A program made the position numbers and the translations under genes. Below are positions 23,318-33,524 of a stretch of DNA of 64,000 nucleotides, piece by piece (position 1 is the stretch's first letter; each line of letters opens with the position of its first letter). Source of the stretch: Demequina rhizosphaerae (GTDB lineage Bacteria; Actinomycetota; Actinomycetes; Actinomycetales; Demequinaceae); contig NZ_BBMC01000002.1 in assembly GCF_000971255.1 (NCBI RefSeq), positions 124,001 through 188,000 of the forward strand, in the 5' to 3' direction. The notes below the pieces were generated by a model. It did no database searches. It had not been told where the DNA came from and saw nothing but the letters and a program-made list of their open reading frames with translations.

Positions 23318-26071
23318 ATGACTTCGCGCATCCCTGACAAGGCCACCGTCGACGGGCTTGAGGACCGCTGGAACGAGGCCTGGGAGGCCTCCGGAACCTA
23401 CCGCTTCGACGAGTCGAAGACCCGCGAGCAGGTGTACTCGATCGACACCCCGCCGCCGACCGTGTCGGGCTCCCTCCACGTCGGCCACGTCTTCAGCTAC
23501 ACGCACACGGACGTGGTTGCCCGCTTCCAGCGCATGCGCGGCCGCGAGGTGTTCTACCCGATGGGGTGGGACGACAACGGCCTGCCCACCGAGCGCCGCG
23601 TGCAGAACTACTACGGCGTGCGCTGCGACCCGACCCTGCCCTACGTCGACGGCTACGAGCCCCCGCACCAGGGCGGCGAGGGCAAGTCGATCAAGGCCGC
23701 GGACCAGCAGCCGATCTCGCGCAAGAACTTCGTCGAGCTGTGCGAGCGCCTCACCGCCGAGGACGAGAAGCAGTTCGAGGCGCTGTGGCGTCACCTGGGC
23801 CTGTCGGTCGACTGGTCGCGCACCTACCAGACCATCTCCCCCTCGTCGCAGGCGGTCGCCCAGCAGGCGTTCCTGCGCGGGCTGTCGCGCGGCGAGTGCT
23901 ACCAGGCCGAGGCGCCGACCCTGTGGGACGTGACGTTCCGCACCGCGGTCGCGCAGGCCGAGCTCGAGGACCGCGAGCGTCCCGGCGCGTACCACCGCCT
24001 GGCCTTCGAGCCGGCGGCGGACATGGAGGAGGCGACCGGCTCGTACGAGTCCATCTGGATCGAGACGACCCGCCCCGAGCTGCTTCCTGCGTGCGTCGCG
24101 CTGGTCGCGCATCCGGACGACGAGCGCTACCAGCCGCTCTTCGGCAAGCACGTGCGGACGCCGCTGTTCGGCGTCGAGGTGCCCGTCGTCGCGCACCACC
24201 TCGCCAACCCCGAGAAGGGGTCCGGCATCGCGATGATCTGCACCTTCGGCGACATCACCGACGTCACCTGGTGGCGCGAGCTGCGCCTGCCGACGCGCCC
24301 GGTCATCGGCTGGGACGGCCGCGTGCTGGCCGAGGCGCCGCACGGGATCGAGTCGCCCGAGGGTCTCGCCGCGTTCGGCGAGCTCGCCGGCATGACCGTG
24401 TTCTCCGCCCAGAAGCGCATCGTCGAGATGCTGCAGGAGGCGGGCGTGATGGACGGCGACGCGCGCGCCATCTCGCACCCCGTGAAGTTCTTCGAGAAGG
24501 GCGACAAGCCGCTCGAGATCGTCACCACGCGCCAGTGGTACATCCGCAATGGCGGCACCGATGCCGGTCTCAACGCGGAGCTGGTCGCGCGCGGGTCCGA
24601 GCTCGACTTCGAGCCCGACTTCATGCGCGTGCGCTACGAGAACTGGGTCAAGGGCCTGACGGGCGACTGGCTGATCTCGCGTCAGCGCTTCTTCGGCGTG
24701 CCGATCCCAGTCTGGTACCCCGTGCTCGCGGACGGCTCGCCCGATTTCGACCACCCGCTGGTGCCTGATGAGGCGTCGCTGCCGGTCGACCCGTCGGTGG
24801 ACGTGCCTGTCGGGTTCTCCGCCGACCAGAGGGACGTGCCCGGGGGCTTCACCGGCGAGAAGGACATCATGGACACGTGGGCGACCTCGTCGCTCACCCC
24901 GCAGATCGTGTGCGGGTGGCGCGACAACCCCGCGCTGTTCGCGGCCACGTTCCCCATGGACCTGCGCCCGCAGGGCCAGGACATCATCCGCACGTGGCTG
25001 TTCTCCACCGTGGTGCGCGCGCACCAGGAGCACGGCACGCTGCCGTGGAAGCACGCGGCGATCTCCGGCTGGATCCTCGACCCCGACCGCAAGAAGATGT
25101 CGAAGTCGAAGGGCAACGTCGTCACGCCGATGGGCCTGCTCGAGCAGCACGGCTCGGACGCGGTGCGTTACTGGGCCGCTGCGGCGCGCCTGGGCACGGA
25201 CGCGGCCTTCGACGAGGGTCAGATGAAGATCGGCCGCCGCCTCGCGATGAAGGTGCTCAACGCCTCGAAGTTCGTGCTGGGCGCGACGGGCATCTCGACC
25301 GCGGCCGGTGCGTCGTTGGAGCAGGGCATCGCTGCGGCCGACGCGGTCGCCGCGGGCTCGGTCACCGAGCCGCTCGACCGGGCGATGCTGTCCGCGCTGG
25401 CCGACGTCGTCGACGCCTCCACCAAGGCGCTCGAGGGCTACGACCACACCCGTGCGCTCGAGGTCGCGGAGACGCTCTTCTGGACGTTCTGCGACGACTA
25501 CCTCGAGCTCGTCAAGGCGCGCGCCTACGACGGCGCCGCCCCGGGTGAGGCGATCGACCCGTACGCGCCGTGCTCGGAGGGCGCCGCATCGGCCCGCACC
25601 ACGCTGACGCTCGCGCTCGGCACGTTCTTGCGCCTGTTCGCGCCGGTGCTGCCGTTCGCGACCGAGGAGGTGTGGAGCTGGTACCAGCCCGGTTCGGTGC
25701 ACCGCGCCGAGTGGCCGACCTCCGCCCCGCTGCGTACTGCAGCCGGCGAGGCGTCCTCGGGCGCGCCGCTGCTGGCCGCGGCCGGCGAGGCGCTGTCCGT
25801 GCTCCGCAAGGTCAAGTCCGAGGCGAAGGTCTCGCAGCGCACGCCGCTGACGTCCGTGGACCTGCTGGTGCCGGCCGCGAAGGCGGGCTTCGTGCGGGCC
25901 ACGAAGGCGGACCTGCTGTCGGCGGGCCGCGTCGAGGCGATGCAGATCGTCGACACCGAGGCCGCGCTCGAGCCCAACGTCGACGGCCTGGGCTCGGAGG
26001 ACGGCTCGCCGGACGAGATCGCGGACCCGACGGTGATGCGCACGGAGAACGCGGTCCTCGGCGAGGCCTGA
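23318..26071 (+). CDS. valS: Valyl-tRNA synthetase
   Basis: 917 aa class Ia synthetase. The HIGH-type signature is PPPTVSGSLHVGHVFSYTH near residue 48 and the KMSKS loop is KKMSKSKGNVV near 592; the WDDNG and editing-domain segments are in order between them, and a tRNA-binding helical C-terminus follows, ending without an extra coiled coil of note. Start ATG at 23318 has GGAAG eleven bases upstream; ATG at 23309 is possible but too close to it. In many actinomycetes valS lies downstream of clpX in the same direction; here the two are convergent with a 3-kb insert between them. Confidence 0.96.
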   Translation: MTSRIPDKATVDGLEDRWNEAWEASGTYRFDESKTREQVYSIDTPPPTVSGSLHVGHVFSYTHTDVVARFQRMRGREVFYPMGWDDNGLPTERRVQNYYGVRCDPTLPYVDGYEPPHQGGEGKSIKAADQQPISRKNFVELCERLTAEDEKQFEALWRHLGLSVDWSRTYQTISPSSQAVAQQAFLRGLSRGECYQAEAPTLWDVTFRTAVAQAELEDRERPGAYHRLAFEPAADMEEATGSYESIWIETTRPELLPACVALVAHPDDERYQPLFGKHVRTPLFGVEVPVVAHHLANPEKGSGIAMICTFGDITDVTWWRELRLPTRPVIGWDGRVLAEAPHGIESPEGLAAFGELAGMTVFSAQKRIVEMLQEAGVMDGDARAISHPVKFFEKGDKPLEIVTTRQWYIRNGGTDAGLNAELVARGSELDFEPDFMRVRYENWVKGLTGDWLISRQRFFGVPIPVWYPVLADGSPDFDHPLVPDEASLPVDPSVDVPVGFSADQRDVPGGFTGEKDIMDTWATSSLTPQIVCGWRDNPALFAATFPMDLRPQGQDIIRTWLFSTVVRAHQEHGTLPWKHAAISGWILDPDRKKMSKSKGNVVTPMGLLEQHGSDAVRYWAAAARLGTDAAFDEGQMKIGRRLAMKVLNASKFVLGATGISTAAGASLEQGIAAADAVAAGSVTEPLDRAMLSALADVVDASTKALEGYDHTRALEVAETLFWTFCDDYLELVKARAYDGAAPGEAIDPYAPCSEGAASARTTLTLALGTFLRLFAPVLPFATEEVWSWYQPGSVHRAEWPTSAPLRTAAGEASSGAPLLAAAGEALSVLRKVKSEAKVSQRTPLTSVDLLVPAAKAGFVRATKADLLSAGRVEAMQIVDTEAALEPNVDGLGSEDGSPDEIADPTVMRTENAVLGEA

Positions 26072-26102
26072 CCCCCGCCCTCCCCCCACCCGTCGCCCCC
26101 GT

Positions 26103-26172
26103 CCACCGCGCTGCGGGGAACTCAGCGACGGTTCTGGAAGGTTTGCGACTCCTACGGGGAACTGGGCGACGC
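26103..26172 (+). repeat. 70-bp inverted repeat, left copy
   Basis: Pairs with 29047-29116 in reverse orientation. I align 70 bases with 7 mismatches; the first 28 are identical. Each copy contains two near-identical 16-mers, GGGGAACTCAGCGACG and GGGGAACTGNGCGACG, in direct orientation about 40 bases apart. It lies 31 bases after the valS stop. Confidence 0.85.
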
Positions 26173-26182
26173 CTCGGCCCGC

Positions 26183-26818
26183 TCAGCCCTCGAGCAACGC
26201 CACCGCGAGGGAGCGCTCGACCCAGCCCGCGTACGCGTCGATCGACCATCCCTCGACCTCGACGAGCTGGGCGTAGGTCTGCGGATGCCCGATGCTCCAG
26301 ATGATCGCGGCGACGTCCTCGCGCGGCAGCTCCCGGGCGCCGGGGCGCTCGCGGAGCTGATCGGCGGCACGGCCGTAGTTCGCGAGCCGCTGGGAGGCTC
26401 GACGCCGCTCCAGCTCAGCGATCGAATCGTCGTGCGCGGCGGCTTCGCGGATGAGCCGGATCACGGGCGCGACGCGCGGCTGGGACTCCGCGAACCACGT
26501 TGCGAGCACTGCCACCATCTCGCGAGCCGTGGAGGTCGCTCCTGCCCTCTCCGCCATGAACTCGGGTACGCGCCGCGGCGCCCCCGGACCCGCGGCGACG
26601 GCGTCCAGCACGGCATCGAGGACCTCACGCTTGCTTCCGACCGCGTTGTAGACGGTCTGCACGGCCACGTCCGCCGCTCGCGCGATGTCGCTGATCGACG
26701 TCCGGCCGTACCCCTTCTGCACCATGAGCCGATGCGCCGCCTCGACGATGCGCGAGCGCGTGGCCTCGGCGTGCCGGCGATGAGCACGGGATCCGCGAGA
26801 GGTCTTGACGTCATCCAC
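26183..26818 (-). CDS. TetR family regulator
   Basis: 211 aa from a GTG at 26818. The DNA-binding domain is typical: RSRIVEAAHRLMVQKGYGRT, then SISDIARAADVAVQTVYNAV and GSKREVLDAVL. I prefer the GTG to the in-frame ATG at 26851 because TATTCT lies seven bases upstream of it (leaderless) and the palindrome at 26822-26840 would then be an operator rather than coding sequence. It is divergent from the flavin monooxygenase and probably represses both. Inside the 70-bp-repeat-bounded island. Confidence 0.85.
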   Translation of the reverse strand: MDDVKTSRGSRAHRRHAEATRSRIVEAAHRLMVQKGYGRTSISDIARAADVAVQTVYNAVGSKREVLDAVLDAVAAGPGAPRRVPEFMAERAGATSTAREMVAVLATWFAESQPRVAPVIRLIREAAAHDDSIAELERRRASQRLANYGRAADQLRERPGARELPREDVAAIIWSIGHPQTYAQLVEVEGWSIDAYAGWVERSLAVALLEG

Positions 26819-26821
26819 GAA

Positions 26822-26857
26822 ACTAGAATAGCGTTCTAGTAAATGGAACATGGTTCC
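26822..26857. promoter_or_regulatory. Two palindromes between TetR and monooxygenase genes
   Basis: ACTAGAATAGCGTTCTAGT (26822-26840, 7-bp arms) overlaps the TetR -10 TATTCT on the minus strand and follows TTGACG (26805-26810) on the plus strand. GGAACATGGTTCC (26845-26857) is a second palindrome. Both are plausible TetR-dimer sites controlling the divergent pair. Confidence 0.65.
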
Positions 26858-26883
26858 ATCAAGCGCGTGTCCGGAGGTGCGCG

Positions 26884-27963
26884 ATGGACGATCAGCACGA
26901 TGTCGTGGTCATCGGAGGCGGCCAGGCGGGACTCGCCGCCGCGTACCACCTCAGCCGGGCGGGAGTCGACCACGTCGTGCTCGACGCGGGCGCCTCCCCC
27001 GGCGACCAGTGGCGCAGACGCTGGGACTCGCTCCGCCTGTTCACGCCCGTCCAGCACTCGACCATGCCGGGCCTTCCCTGGGAGAAGCCGCGCGGGTACT
27101 TCCCGACGAAGGACGAGGTCGCGGACTACCTGGCACGCTACCGGGAGGTGCACGGGATCGCCTTGCGGCACGGCGCGAGGGTGACCCGGCTCTCGCGCGA
27201 CGCGGGCGGCTTCGCGCTCGAGACGTCGACCGGGGCCCTGGCGGCGCGCTCGGTGGTGGTGGCGACCGGCGCGACCTCGCTCCCGCACGTGCCGGACGTC
27301 GGCGCCGGACTCGACCCGAGCATCACCCAGTTGCACTCCGACAGCTACCGCTCCCCTGCTGACGTGCCCGGGCGGCGCGTCCTGGTCGTGGGTTTCGGGA
27401 CGTCGGGCGCCGAGCTCGCGGTCGACCTCGCACGGGCCGGCCGCCAGGTGACCATCGCGGGTCGCCCCACACCCCACCCGCCCGACGCGCTGCTCGCCGT
27501 CGCGGGCGGTGCATGGTGGGTCATGATCACGAAGGTGCTGAATCGTCGCACACCCCTCGGCCGCAGGGTCGCGCCGCGGGCGCTGGCGCACGGCGCACCG
27601 CTGATCCGCATCTCCGCGCGTGACGTCGCGGCCGCGGGCGTCCGCCGGGCGGGCAGGATCGACGGCGTCGACAGGGGCCTCCCCGTCGCCGATGGCGCGC
27701 CGCTCGACGTCGATGCCGTGCTGTGGTGCACCGGCTACCGCGGGAACCTGTCGTGGATCGACATCCCCGCACTCGAGCGCGACGCACACGGATTCCCGGT
27801 GGCGCCCTTCGGCCTCGTGCCCGAGGTGCCGGGGCTCGGCTTCGTCGGCATGCCGTTCCAGACTCGGTTGGCCTCTCCGCTGCTAGGCGGCGTGGGCGAG
27901 GACGCGGCCAACGTGGTGGCGGCGCTCGCTCCCGCGCGCGCTCTCGTGCCAGGGGCGGGCTGA
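26884..27963 (+). CDS. FAD/NAD(P)-binding flavin monooxygenase-like protein
   Basis: 359 aa. An N-terminal FAD Rossmann motif VVVIGGGQAGLAAAYHLSRA is followed by a second dinucleotide motif VLVVGFGTSGAELAVDLARA near 165, with VVATGA between and CTGYRGNLSWID near the C-terminus, as in flavin-containing and Baeyer-Villiger-like monooxygenases and thioredoxin-reductase-like relatives. Probably hydroxylates or S/N-oxidises a small molecule with NADPH; the substrate is unknown. Regulated by the divergent TetR. Confidence 0.85.
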   Translation: MDDQHDVVVIGGGQAGLAAAYHLSRAGVDHVVLDAGASPGDQWRRRWDSLRLFTPVQHSTMPGLPWEKPRGYFPTKDEVADYLARYREVHGIALRHGARVTRLSRDAGGFALETSTGALAARSVVVATGATSLPHVPDVGAGLDPSITQLHSDSYRSPADVPGRRVLVVGFGTSGAELAVDLARAGRQVTIAGRPTPHPPDALLAVAGGAWWVMITKVLNRRTPLGRRVAPRALAHGAPLIRISARDVAAAGVRRAGRIDGVDRGLPVADGAPLDVDAVLWCTGYRGNLSWIDIPALERDAHGFPVAPFGLVPEVPGLGFVGMPFQTRLASPLLGGVGEDAANVVAALAPARALVPGAG

Positions 27964-28007
27964 CGGCTCCTCAAGCTGCTCGCCAGCAGCTCGAGACCGG
28001 CGGTCGC

Positions 28008-28937
28008 TCACCGCGCGCTGCGCGCCTCGAGCACTCCCCGCACCAGTGCCCGGCACCACTCGGGTCGCTCGGTGATGTCGCGATAGGTCAGCCGCACGGT
28101 CTGGATGCCGACCCGCGCCAGGTTGGCATCGCGCCGCAGATCGCGTTGCCGGCTCAGCGGGTCGGTGTGGAAGGCGGCACCGTCGAGCTCGATAGCGGTC
28201 ATCGTGGCGGGGTCGTACATGTCGAGGCGGTACGTCTCCCCCGCAGCACGCACGAGGTGCTGGCGGAGCAGACGGGCGAACTCCTTGGTATTGAAGACGT
28301 TCCGCAGGCCCTTCTCCTCGAGGTAGCTCTCGGCTCCACGTGCCGCGGAGTCGATACGCCGGGTGAGCTCCTTGCGGGCGAGACACCTCGGCACCCGCTC
28401 GAGCGCCTCCTGCAGCCCGCGCGGGGTGGTGAAGCCGGTGCTGACGGCGCGGTGGACAGCGGTCGCCCGACGGTCGCGCGGCAGCATTCCGTAGCCGAAG
28501 ATCACCGCGAGGTCGGGGCCCACGACGGTCGCCCGTCCGAGCCGCATGGTGGGTGGCGAATACGTGAGCCGGCGGAGCCGGATCCAGGACGGCGGGTAGG
28601 GCCGCTCCGCGTGCGGGAGGGTGATCTCGATTTGGGCGGGCGGATCGGTGACGAAGCCCCACAGGAACATCGCGGCGACTCCCGACAGCGCGGCGTTCGG
28701 TCCCGCCCACAGCAGAGCCGCATCGACCCTCGCGGTGAAGGAGTCGGCATGCACGGCGCCGACGTAGACGTTCGGGAGGAGTCGCACCGCCTCGCCTCGT
28801 GCCACCGCGGTCCGCGCCTTGCGCTCGGAGGACAGCCCTACGAGCTCCTCGAAGGTGAAGGCCCGGGGATACCGCCGCAGCGTCTCGGCGAGGGAGCCGG
28901 TGGCGTCGGCGGTCGGGAGCGACCTGAGGTGAGTCAT
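28008..28937 (-). CDS. DUF559 endonuclease-fold protein with AbiEi-like N-terminus
   Basis: 309 aa. The N-terminal 100 residues (RYPRAFTFEELVGLSSERKA, RGEAVRLLPNVYVG) resemble the winged-helix of AbiEi-type antitoxins; the C-terminal 110 residues have the Vsr/DUF559 nuclease-like pattern with MTAIELDGAAFHTDPLSRQR and TVRLTYRDITERPEWC, where the D and the E-x-D are candidate metal ligands. Many actinomycetes carry such genes in several copies without a partner toxin; function is not known. It sits in the island bounded by 70-bp inverted repeats, 109 bases from the right copy. Confidence 0.75.
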   Translation of the reverse strand: MTHLRSLPTADATGSLAETLRRYPRAFTFEELVGLSSERKARTAVARGEAVRLLPNVYVGAVHADSFTARVDAALLWAGPNAALSGVAAMFLWGFVTDPPAQIEITLPHAERPYPPSWIRLRRLTYSPPTMRLGRATVVGPDLAVIFGYGMLPRDRRATAVHRAVSTGFTTPRGLQEALERVPRCLARKELTRRIDSAARGAESYLEEKGLRNVFNTKEFARLLRQHLVRAAGETYRLDMYDPATMTAIELDGAAFHTDPLSRQRDLRRDANLARVGIQTVRLTYRDITERPEWCRALVRGVLEARSAR

Positions 28938-29046
28938 GGCTCCGTTGTAGGCGGGGCCGCGCGCGCGGCGGGCGCTTCACGGCGCGCTCGGGACGGCGGA
29001 GGGCACCACCGCGGGCTGGGGACATCGGTGCGCCTGGACGCGGCGA

Positions 29047-29116
29047 GCGTCGCTCAGTTCCCCGTAGGAGTCGGAAACCTCTGAAAAGCGTCGCTGAGTT
29101 CCCCGCAGCGCGGTGG
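29047..29116 (-). repeat. 70-bp inverted repeat, right copy
   Basis: Reverse complement of 26103-26172 with 7 mismatches over 70 bases. It lies just beyond the clpX stop (29152). The pair brackets a 2.87-kb segment carrying the TetR, monooxygenase and DUF559 genes. Confidence 0.85.
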
Positions 29117-29151
29117 GGATGGTGCCGCGGTGGGGGTGGGAAGGCGGGGGC

Positions 29152-30408
<1,257 letters not shown>

Positions 30409-30600
30409 CCGGAGGCTCCTCTCACGAACGCTGTCGTGCCTCTCCAGGCTACCTAGGTGCTCCGACAAGCGGGAGACGGCGCGCCGGACCCGTGCGGCCC
30501 GATCCACGCTAGCAGGCACGACAAGGGAACATCCGGATGAATCGTGACCTTCCCGACATCGCCCCGAAACGCGGCGGGGCCGGCGACGGGCGGGCGGTGG

Positions 30601-30660
30601 GCGACGGCGACCGGGGAAGCGCCGGACGCGGCGGGCGACGGCGACCGGGGAAGCGCCGGA
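30601..30660. repeat. Two direct copies of a 26-bp sequence
   Basis: The 26 bases at 30601-30626 recur exactly at 30635-30660 (period 34). The core is GCGACGGCGACCGGGGAAGC. Slippage-type duplication in non-coding DNA is the simplest reading. Confidence 0.75.
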
Positions 30661-30787
30661 GGTGGCGGGCTGCGGCCACCGCGGGAGCGCCGGAGGCGAC
30701 CGGCGAGGCGGGCGAGGCCCAGCCCCGCGACGGGACTGGACGGGACGATGCTCGTCCCGCGACGGCACGAGGCGCGCCCCGGGAACG

Positions 30788-30834
30788 CACGAGGGGCGCC
30801 GCCGCGGATCGCTCCGCGCGCGGCGCCCCTCGTG
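30788..30834 (-). terminator. Terminator of the clpP operon
   Basis: CACGAGGGGCGCCG and CGGCGCCCCTCGTG form a perfect 14-bp stem, 17 bases beyond the clpP2 stop. It separates clpP1P2 from clpX transcription. Confidence 0.7.
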
Positions 30835-30850
30835 GACGGCCGGCAGATCC

Positions 30851-31546
30851 CTACGAGTGGATGATCTGCGTGCCCTTGCGGGACTCGAGCACCTGGTCGA
30901 CCAGGCCGTACTCCTTGGCCTGCTCGGCCGAGAGGAACGTGTCGCGCTCGATGTCCTCGCGCACCTTCTCCGCGGTCTGACCCGAGTGGAAGGCGAGCGT
31001 GTTCTCGAGCCACTCGCGCATGCGGAGCATCTCCTCCGCGTAGATCTCGATGTCCGAGGCCTGCGCACGGGCGCCGCCCTCGATGCGCGGCTGGTGGATC
31101 ATCACGCGGGCGTTGGGCAGCGCGAGGCGCTTGCCCGGGGTGCCCGCGGCGAGCAGCACCGCCGCCGCCGAGGCCGCCTGGCCGAGGCACACCGTCTGGA
31201 TCTCCGGCTTGATGTACTGCATCGTGTCGTAGATCGCGGTGAGCGCGGTCTGCGAGCCACCGGGCGAGTTGATGTACAGGGTGATGAGGCGGTCCGGGTC
31301 CTGCGACTCGAGGACCAGGAGCTGCGCCATCACGTCGTCGGCGGACGCGTCGTCGATCTGCACGCCGAGGAAGATGATGCGGTCCTCGAACAGCTTCGCG
31401 TACGGGTCCTGGCGCTTGAAGCCGTAGGCCGTGCGCTCCTCGAACTGGGGAAGGATGTAGCGCGACGAGGGGGCGTCCGCCGCCCCGCCGCCGAACGTGC
31501 CGGCCGTGCGACCGGCCGCCTGGAACGCGCGCTGGATCTCGCTCAC
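30851..31546 (-). CDS. clpP2: ClpP2, ATP-dependent Clp protease proteolytic subunit
   Basis: 231 aa. Catalytic triad elements are visible: Ser in [14 protein letters not shown], His in [10 protein letters not shown] and Asp in ERDTFLS. The longer N-terminus with [20 protein letters not shown] is typical of the second actinobacterial subunit. GTG start at 31546 overlaps the clpP1 stop (GTGA) and has GGGAGG upstream. Forms a mixed ClpP1P2 tetradecamer, an arrangement known from mycobacteria. Confidence 0.96.
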   Translation of the reverse strand: MSEIQRAFQAAGRTAGTFGGGAADAPSSRYILPQFEERTAYGFKRQDPYAKLFEDRIIFLGVQIDDASADDVMAQLLVLESQDPDRLITLYINSPGGSQTALTAIYDTMQYIKPEIQTVCLGQAASAAAVLLAAGTPGKRLALPNARVMIHQPRIEGGARAQASDIEIYAEEMLRMREWLENTLAFHSGQTAEKVREDIERDTFLSAEQAKEYGLVDQVLESRKGTQIIHS

Positions 31547-32157
31547 GCCTTGCCTCCCTGGGACTTGTCGCCGGCCTCGGCCGCGTGCTTGATGACCTTG
31601 TCGACGAAGCCGTACTCGAGGGCCTCGTCCGCGGTGAACCAGCGGTCGCGGTCGGCGTCCTTGGTGATCTGCTCGATCGTCTTGCCGGTCTGCGCGGCGG
31701 TGAGGTCGGCGAGCACCTTCTTCATGTGCATGATGAGCTCCGCGTTGATGCGGATGTCGGTCGCGGTGCCGTAGATGCCGCCCGAGGGCTGGTGCATCAT
31801 CACGCGGGCGTGGGGCGTCGCGAAGCGCTTGCCCGGCGCGCCGGACGAGAGCAGGAACTGGCCCATCGAGGCCGCCATGCCCATCGCGACCGTCGCGACG
31901 TCGGGCTTGATGTACTGCATCGTGTCGTAGATCGCCATGCCCGCGGTGATCGAGCCGCCGGGGCTGTTGATGTACAGGTAGATGTCCTGGTCCGGGTCCT
32001 CGGCCGCGAGCAGCATCATCTGGGCGCAGATGGCGTTCGCGTTGTCGTCGCGCACCTCGTCGCCCAGCCAGATGATGCGCTCCCGCAGCAGCCGGTTGAA
32101 GATCGAGTCGTTGAGCCCCATGCTGGGCCCATCGCCTCGCGCCGTGATGTCGTTCAC
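31543..32157 (-). CDS. clpP1: ClpP1, ATP-dependent Clp protease proteolytic subunit
   Basis: 204 aa from a GTG at 32157, which has AGGAGGAG five bases upstream; the internal ATG at 32121 has no such site. Triad: Ser in [13 protein letters not shown], His in [10 protein letters not shown] and Asp in [11 protein letters not shown]. Overlaps clpP2 by four bases. The upstream region (32161-32298) is shared with the divergent DUF4190 gene. Confidence 0.96.
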   Translation of the reverse strand: MNDITARGDGPSMGLNDSIFNRLLRERIIWLGDEVRDDNANAICAQMMLLAAEDPDQDIYLYINSPGGSITAGMAIYDTMQYIKPDVATVAMGMAASMGQFLLSSGAPGKRFATPHARVMMHQPSGGIYGTATDIRINAELIMHMKKVLADLTAAQTGKTIEQITKDADRDRWFTADEALEYGFVDKVIKHAAEAGDKSQGGKA

Positions 32158-32298
32158 GTGTCTCCTCCTGTCGAGCGTCCTGGTCGACAGTAACGCGCGC
32201 GACCGACGCCGCGATGCCGTTTCCCCCCTGGTTTCGCTACGGGGTGAACGGCTACGGTCGTGTCGGGCGCGAGGGACGCCCGCGATGAGGGGACACGC

Positions 32299-32862
32299 AT
32301 GACGACCAACGACGACGCGTACCTGCAGGCCCAGGGCGAGGGGACGATGCGCCCGGTCGAGCCGAGCGCTCCGGTCCAGGAGAGCTGGGACCCGGAGCCC
32401 GTCTCGGAGATGACGGTGGCGCCTCCCGCGCCCGTCTCGACCTCCGACTACGCCGCGATGCAGACGCCTCCCGCCCCCGCCCCGAACACGGCCTACGGGG
32501 CCGCCGAGAGCTACGCCGCGCCGGGCGGCTACGCGGCCCCCGGCTACGCGGCCCCGGGCGGCGCGACCCCGGGCTACGCGGCCCCCGGGCAGCCCGCCTA
32601 CGGCTACGCGCCGCGCCCCACGAAGACGTGGATGAACGTCACGTCGCTGGTGTGCGCGCTGCTCGTGCCGGTGGTCGGCTCGCTGCTCGCGGTGATCTTC
32701 GGCCACCTGGGGGTCGCGGCGTCCAAGCGCGGCGACGCCGAGTACAAGGGCATCGGCATCGCCGGCCTCGTCCTCGGCTACCTGGGCCTGATCGCGGGCA
32801 TCGTGTACCTCGTCGCCGCGATCGCGCTCGTGGCGAGCAGCTCGACCGTCACGGTCCAGTAG
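32299..32862 (+). CDS. DUF4190-type membrane protein, copy 1
   Basis: 187 aa. A long disordered Pro/Ala/Tyr-rich cytoplasmic region (residues 1-110, with the repeated GYAAPG and PGYAAPG) precedes a module of two membrane helices: [20 protein letters not shown], then [20 protein letters not shown] and [19 protein letters not shown]. The FGHLGxxxxxxG..GxxxAGLxxGY pattern defines the DUF4190 group. First of three tandem paralogues. Function unknown. Confidence 0.85.
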   Translation: MTTNDDAYLQAQGEGTMRPVEPSAPVQESWDPEPVSEMTVAPPAPVSTSDYAAMQTPPAPAPNTAYGAAESYAAPGGYAAPGYAAPGGATPGYAAPGQPAYGYAPRPTKTWMNVTSLVCALLVPVVGSLLAVIFGHLGVAASKRGDAEYKGIGIAGLVLGYLGLIAGIVYLVAAIALVASSSTVTVQ

Positions 32863-32987
32863 CCGACCCAGGAGCGACACCCCGAGGAGGGATCAGGGCC
32901 GTATCGGGCGCGCGGACGATGCGGCGGCCCCGTCGCGCTCGCTAGCGTCGAGGGAGAGGCCGCCGCCGGGGCGGCGAGGAGGACGCC

Positions 32988-33440
32988 ATGAGCAACGCAC
33001 CGCAGGACCCGTACGGCCCCACGCCCGACCAGGGCGCCCCGCAGCAGCCCCAGCCGCAGCAGCCGCAGTACGCGCAGCAGCCGCCGGCCTACGCGCAGCC
33101 CGCCGCTCCCGCGCCCCAGCCGCCGTACGGCGGCTACGCGCCCGCATCGTCCCGCGAGAAGAACTGGATGGGCCTCACCTCGCTCATCCTGTCCCTCGTG
33201 GGCCTCTTCACGTGGTTCACGGCGATCGCGGGCATCGTCTTCGGCCACCTCAGCCTGAGCGCCGCCAAGCGCGGCGAGGCCGACAACCGGGGCACCGGTC
33301 TCGCGGGCCTCATCATCGGCTACGTCGTCACGGTGCTCGGCATCGTCGCGATGATCGTGTTCTTCGTCGTCATCGGCTGGGTGGTGAGCGAGTGCGGCGG
33401 CGACAACCCCGCCGACTGGTGCACGGACCCGAACGCGTAG
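32988..33440 (+). CDS. DUF4190-type membrane protein, copy 2
   Basis: 150 aa with a Gln/Pro/Tyr-rich N-terminus (QQPQPQQPQYAQQPPAYAQ) and the same two-helix module: NWMGLTSLILSLVGLFTWFT, FGHLSLSAAKRGEADNRGTG and LAGLIIGYVVTVLGIVAMIV. It ends outside the second helix with two cysteines (SECGGDNPADWC), shared in type with copy 3. One GGACGATGCG element (33143, reverse) encodes the ASS of its linker. Confidence 0.85.
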   Translation: MSNAPQDPYGPTPDQGAPQQPQPQQPQYAQQPPAYAQPAAPAPQPPYGGYAPASSREKNWMGLTSLILSLVGLFTWFTAIAGIVFGHLSLSAAKRGEADNRGTGLAGLIIGYVVTVLGIVAMIVFFVVIGWVVSECGGDNPADWCTDPNA

Positions 33441-33524
33441 GAATACCAGGCCCTCGCCGCGCCCGCGGGGCCGCGCGCGGCTAGCCTGAGGAGAGGTCCC
33501 GCACACGCGACCCGAGGAGGGACG

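Larger units (their letters stand above)
30409..30850. other. 442-base gap between clpX and clpP2
   Basis: It holds the presumed clpX promoter, a tandem direct repeat (30601-30660) and the clpP terminator (30788-30834). Plus-strand open frames here are low-complexity Arg/Gly/Pro shadows and I do not call them. Confidence 0.6.

Noticed and set aside
30601-30660. CRISPR-like repeats
   Set aside because: Only two copies, no spacers of regular length and no cas gene.
30537-30980. Plus-strand protein-coding frame between clpX and clpP2
   Set aside because: Repetitive Arg/Gly composition arising from the tandem repeat and overlapping the clpP terminator and clpP2.
32232-32249. Possible ClgR box upstream of clpP1
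   Set aside because: TTTCGCTACGGGGTGAAC matches the actinobacterial ClgR palindrome only in part; the right half does not fit.
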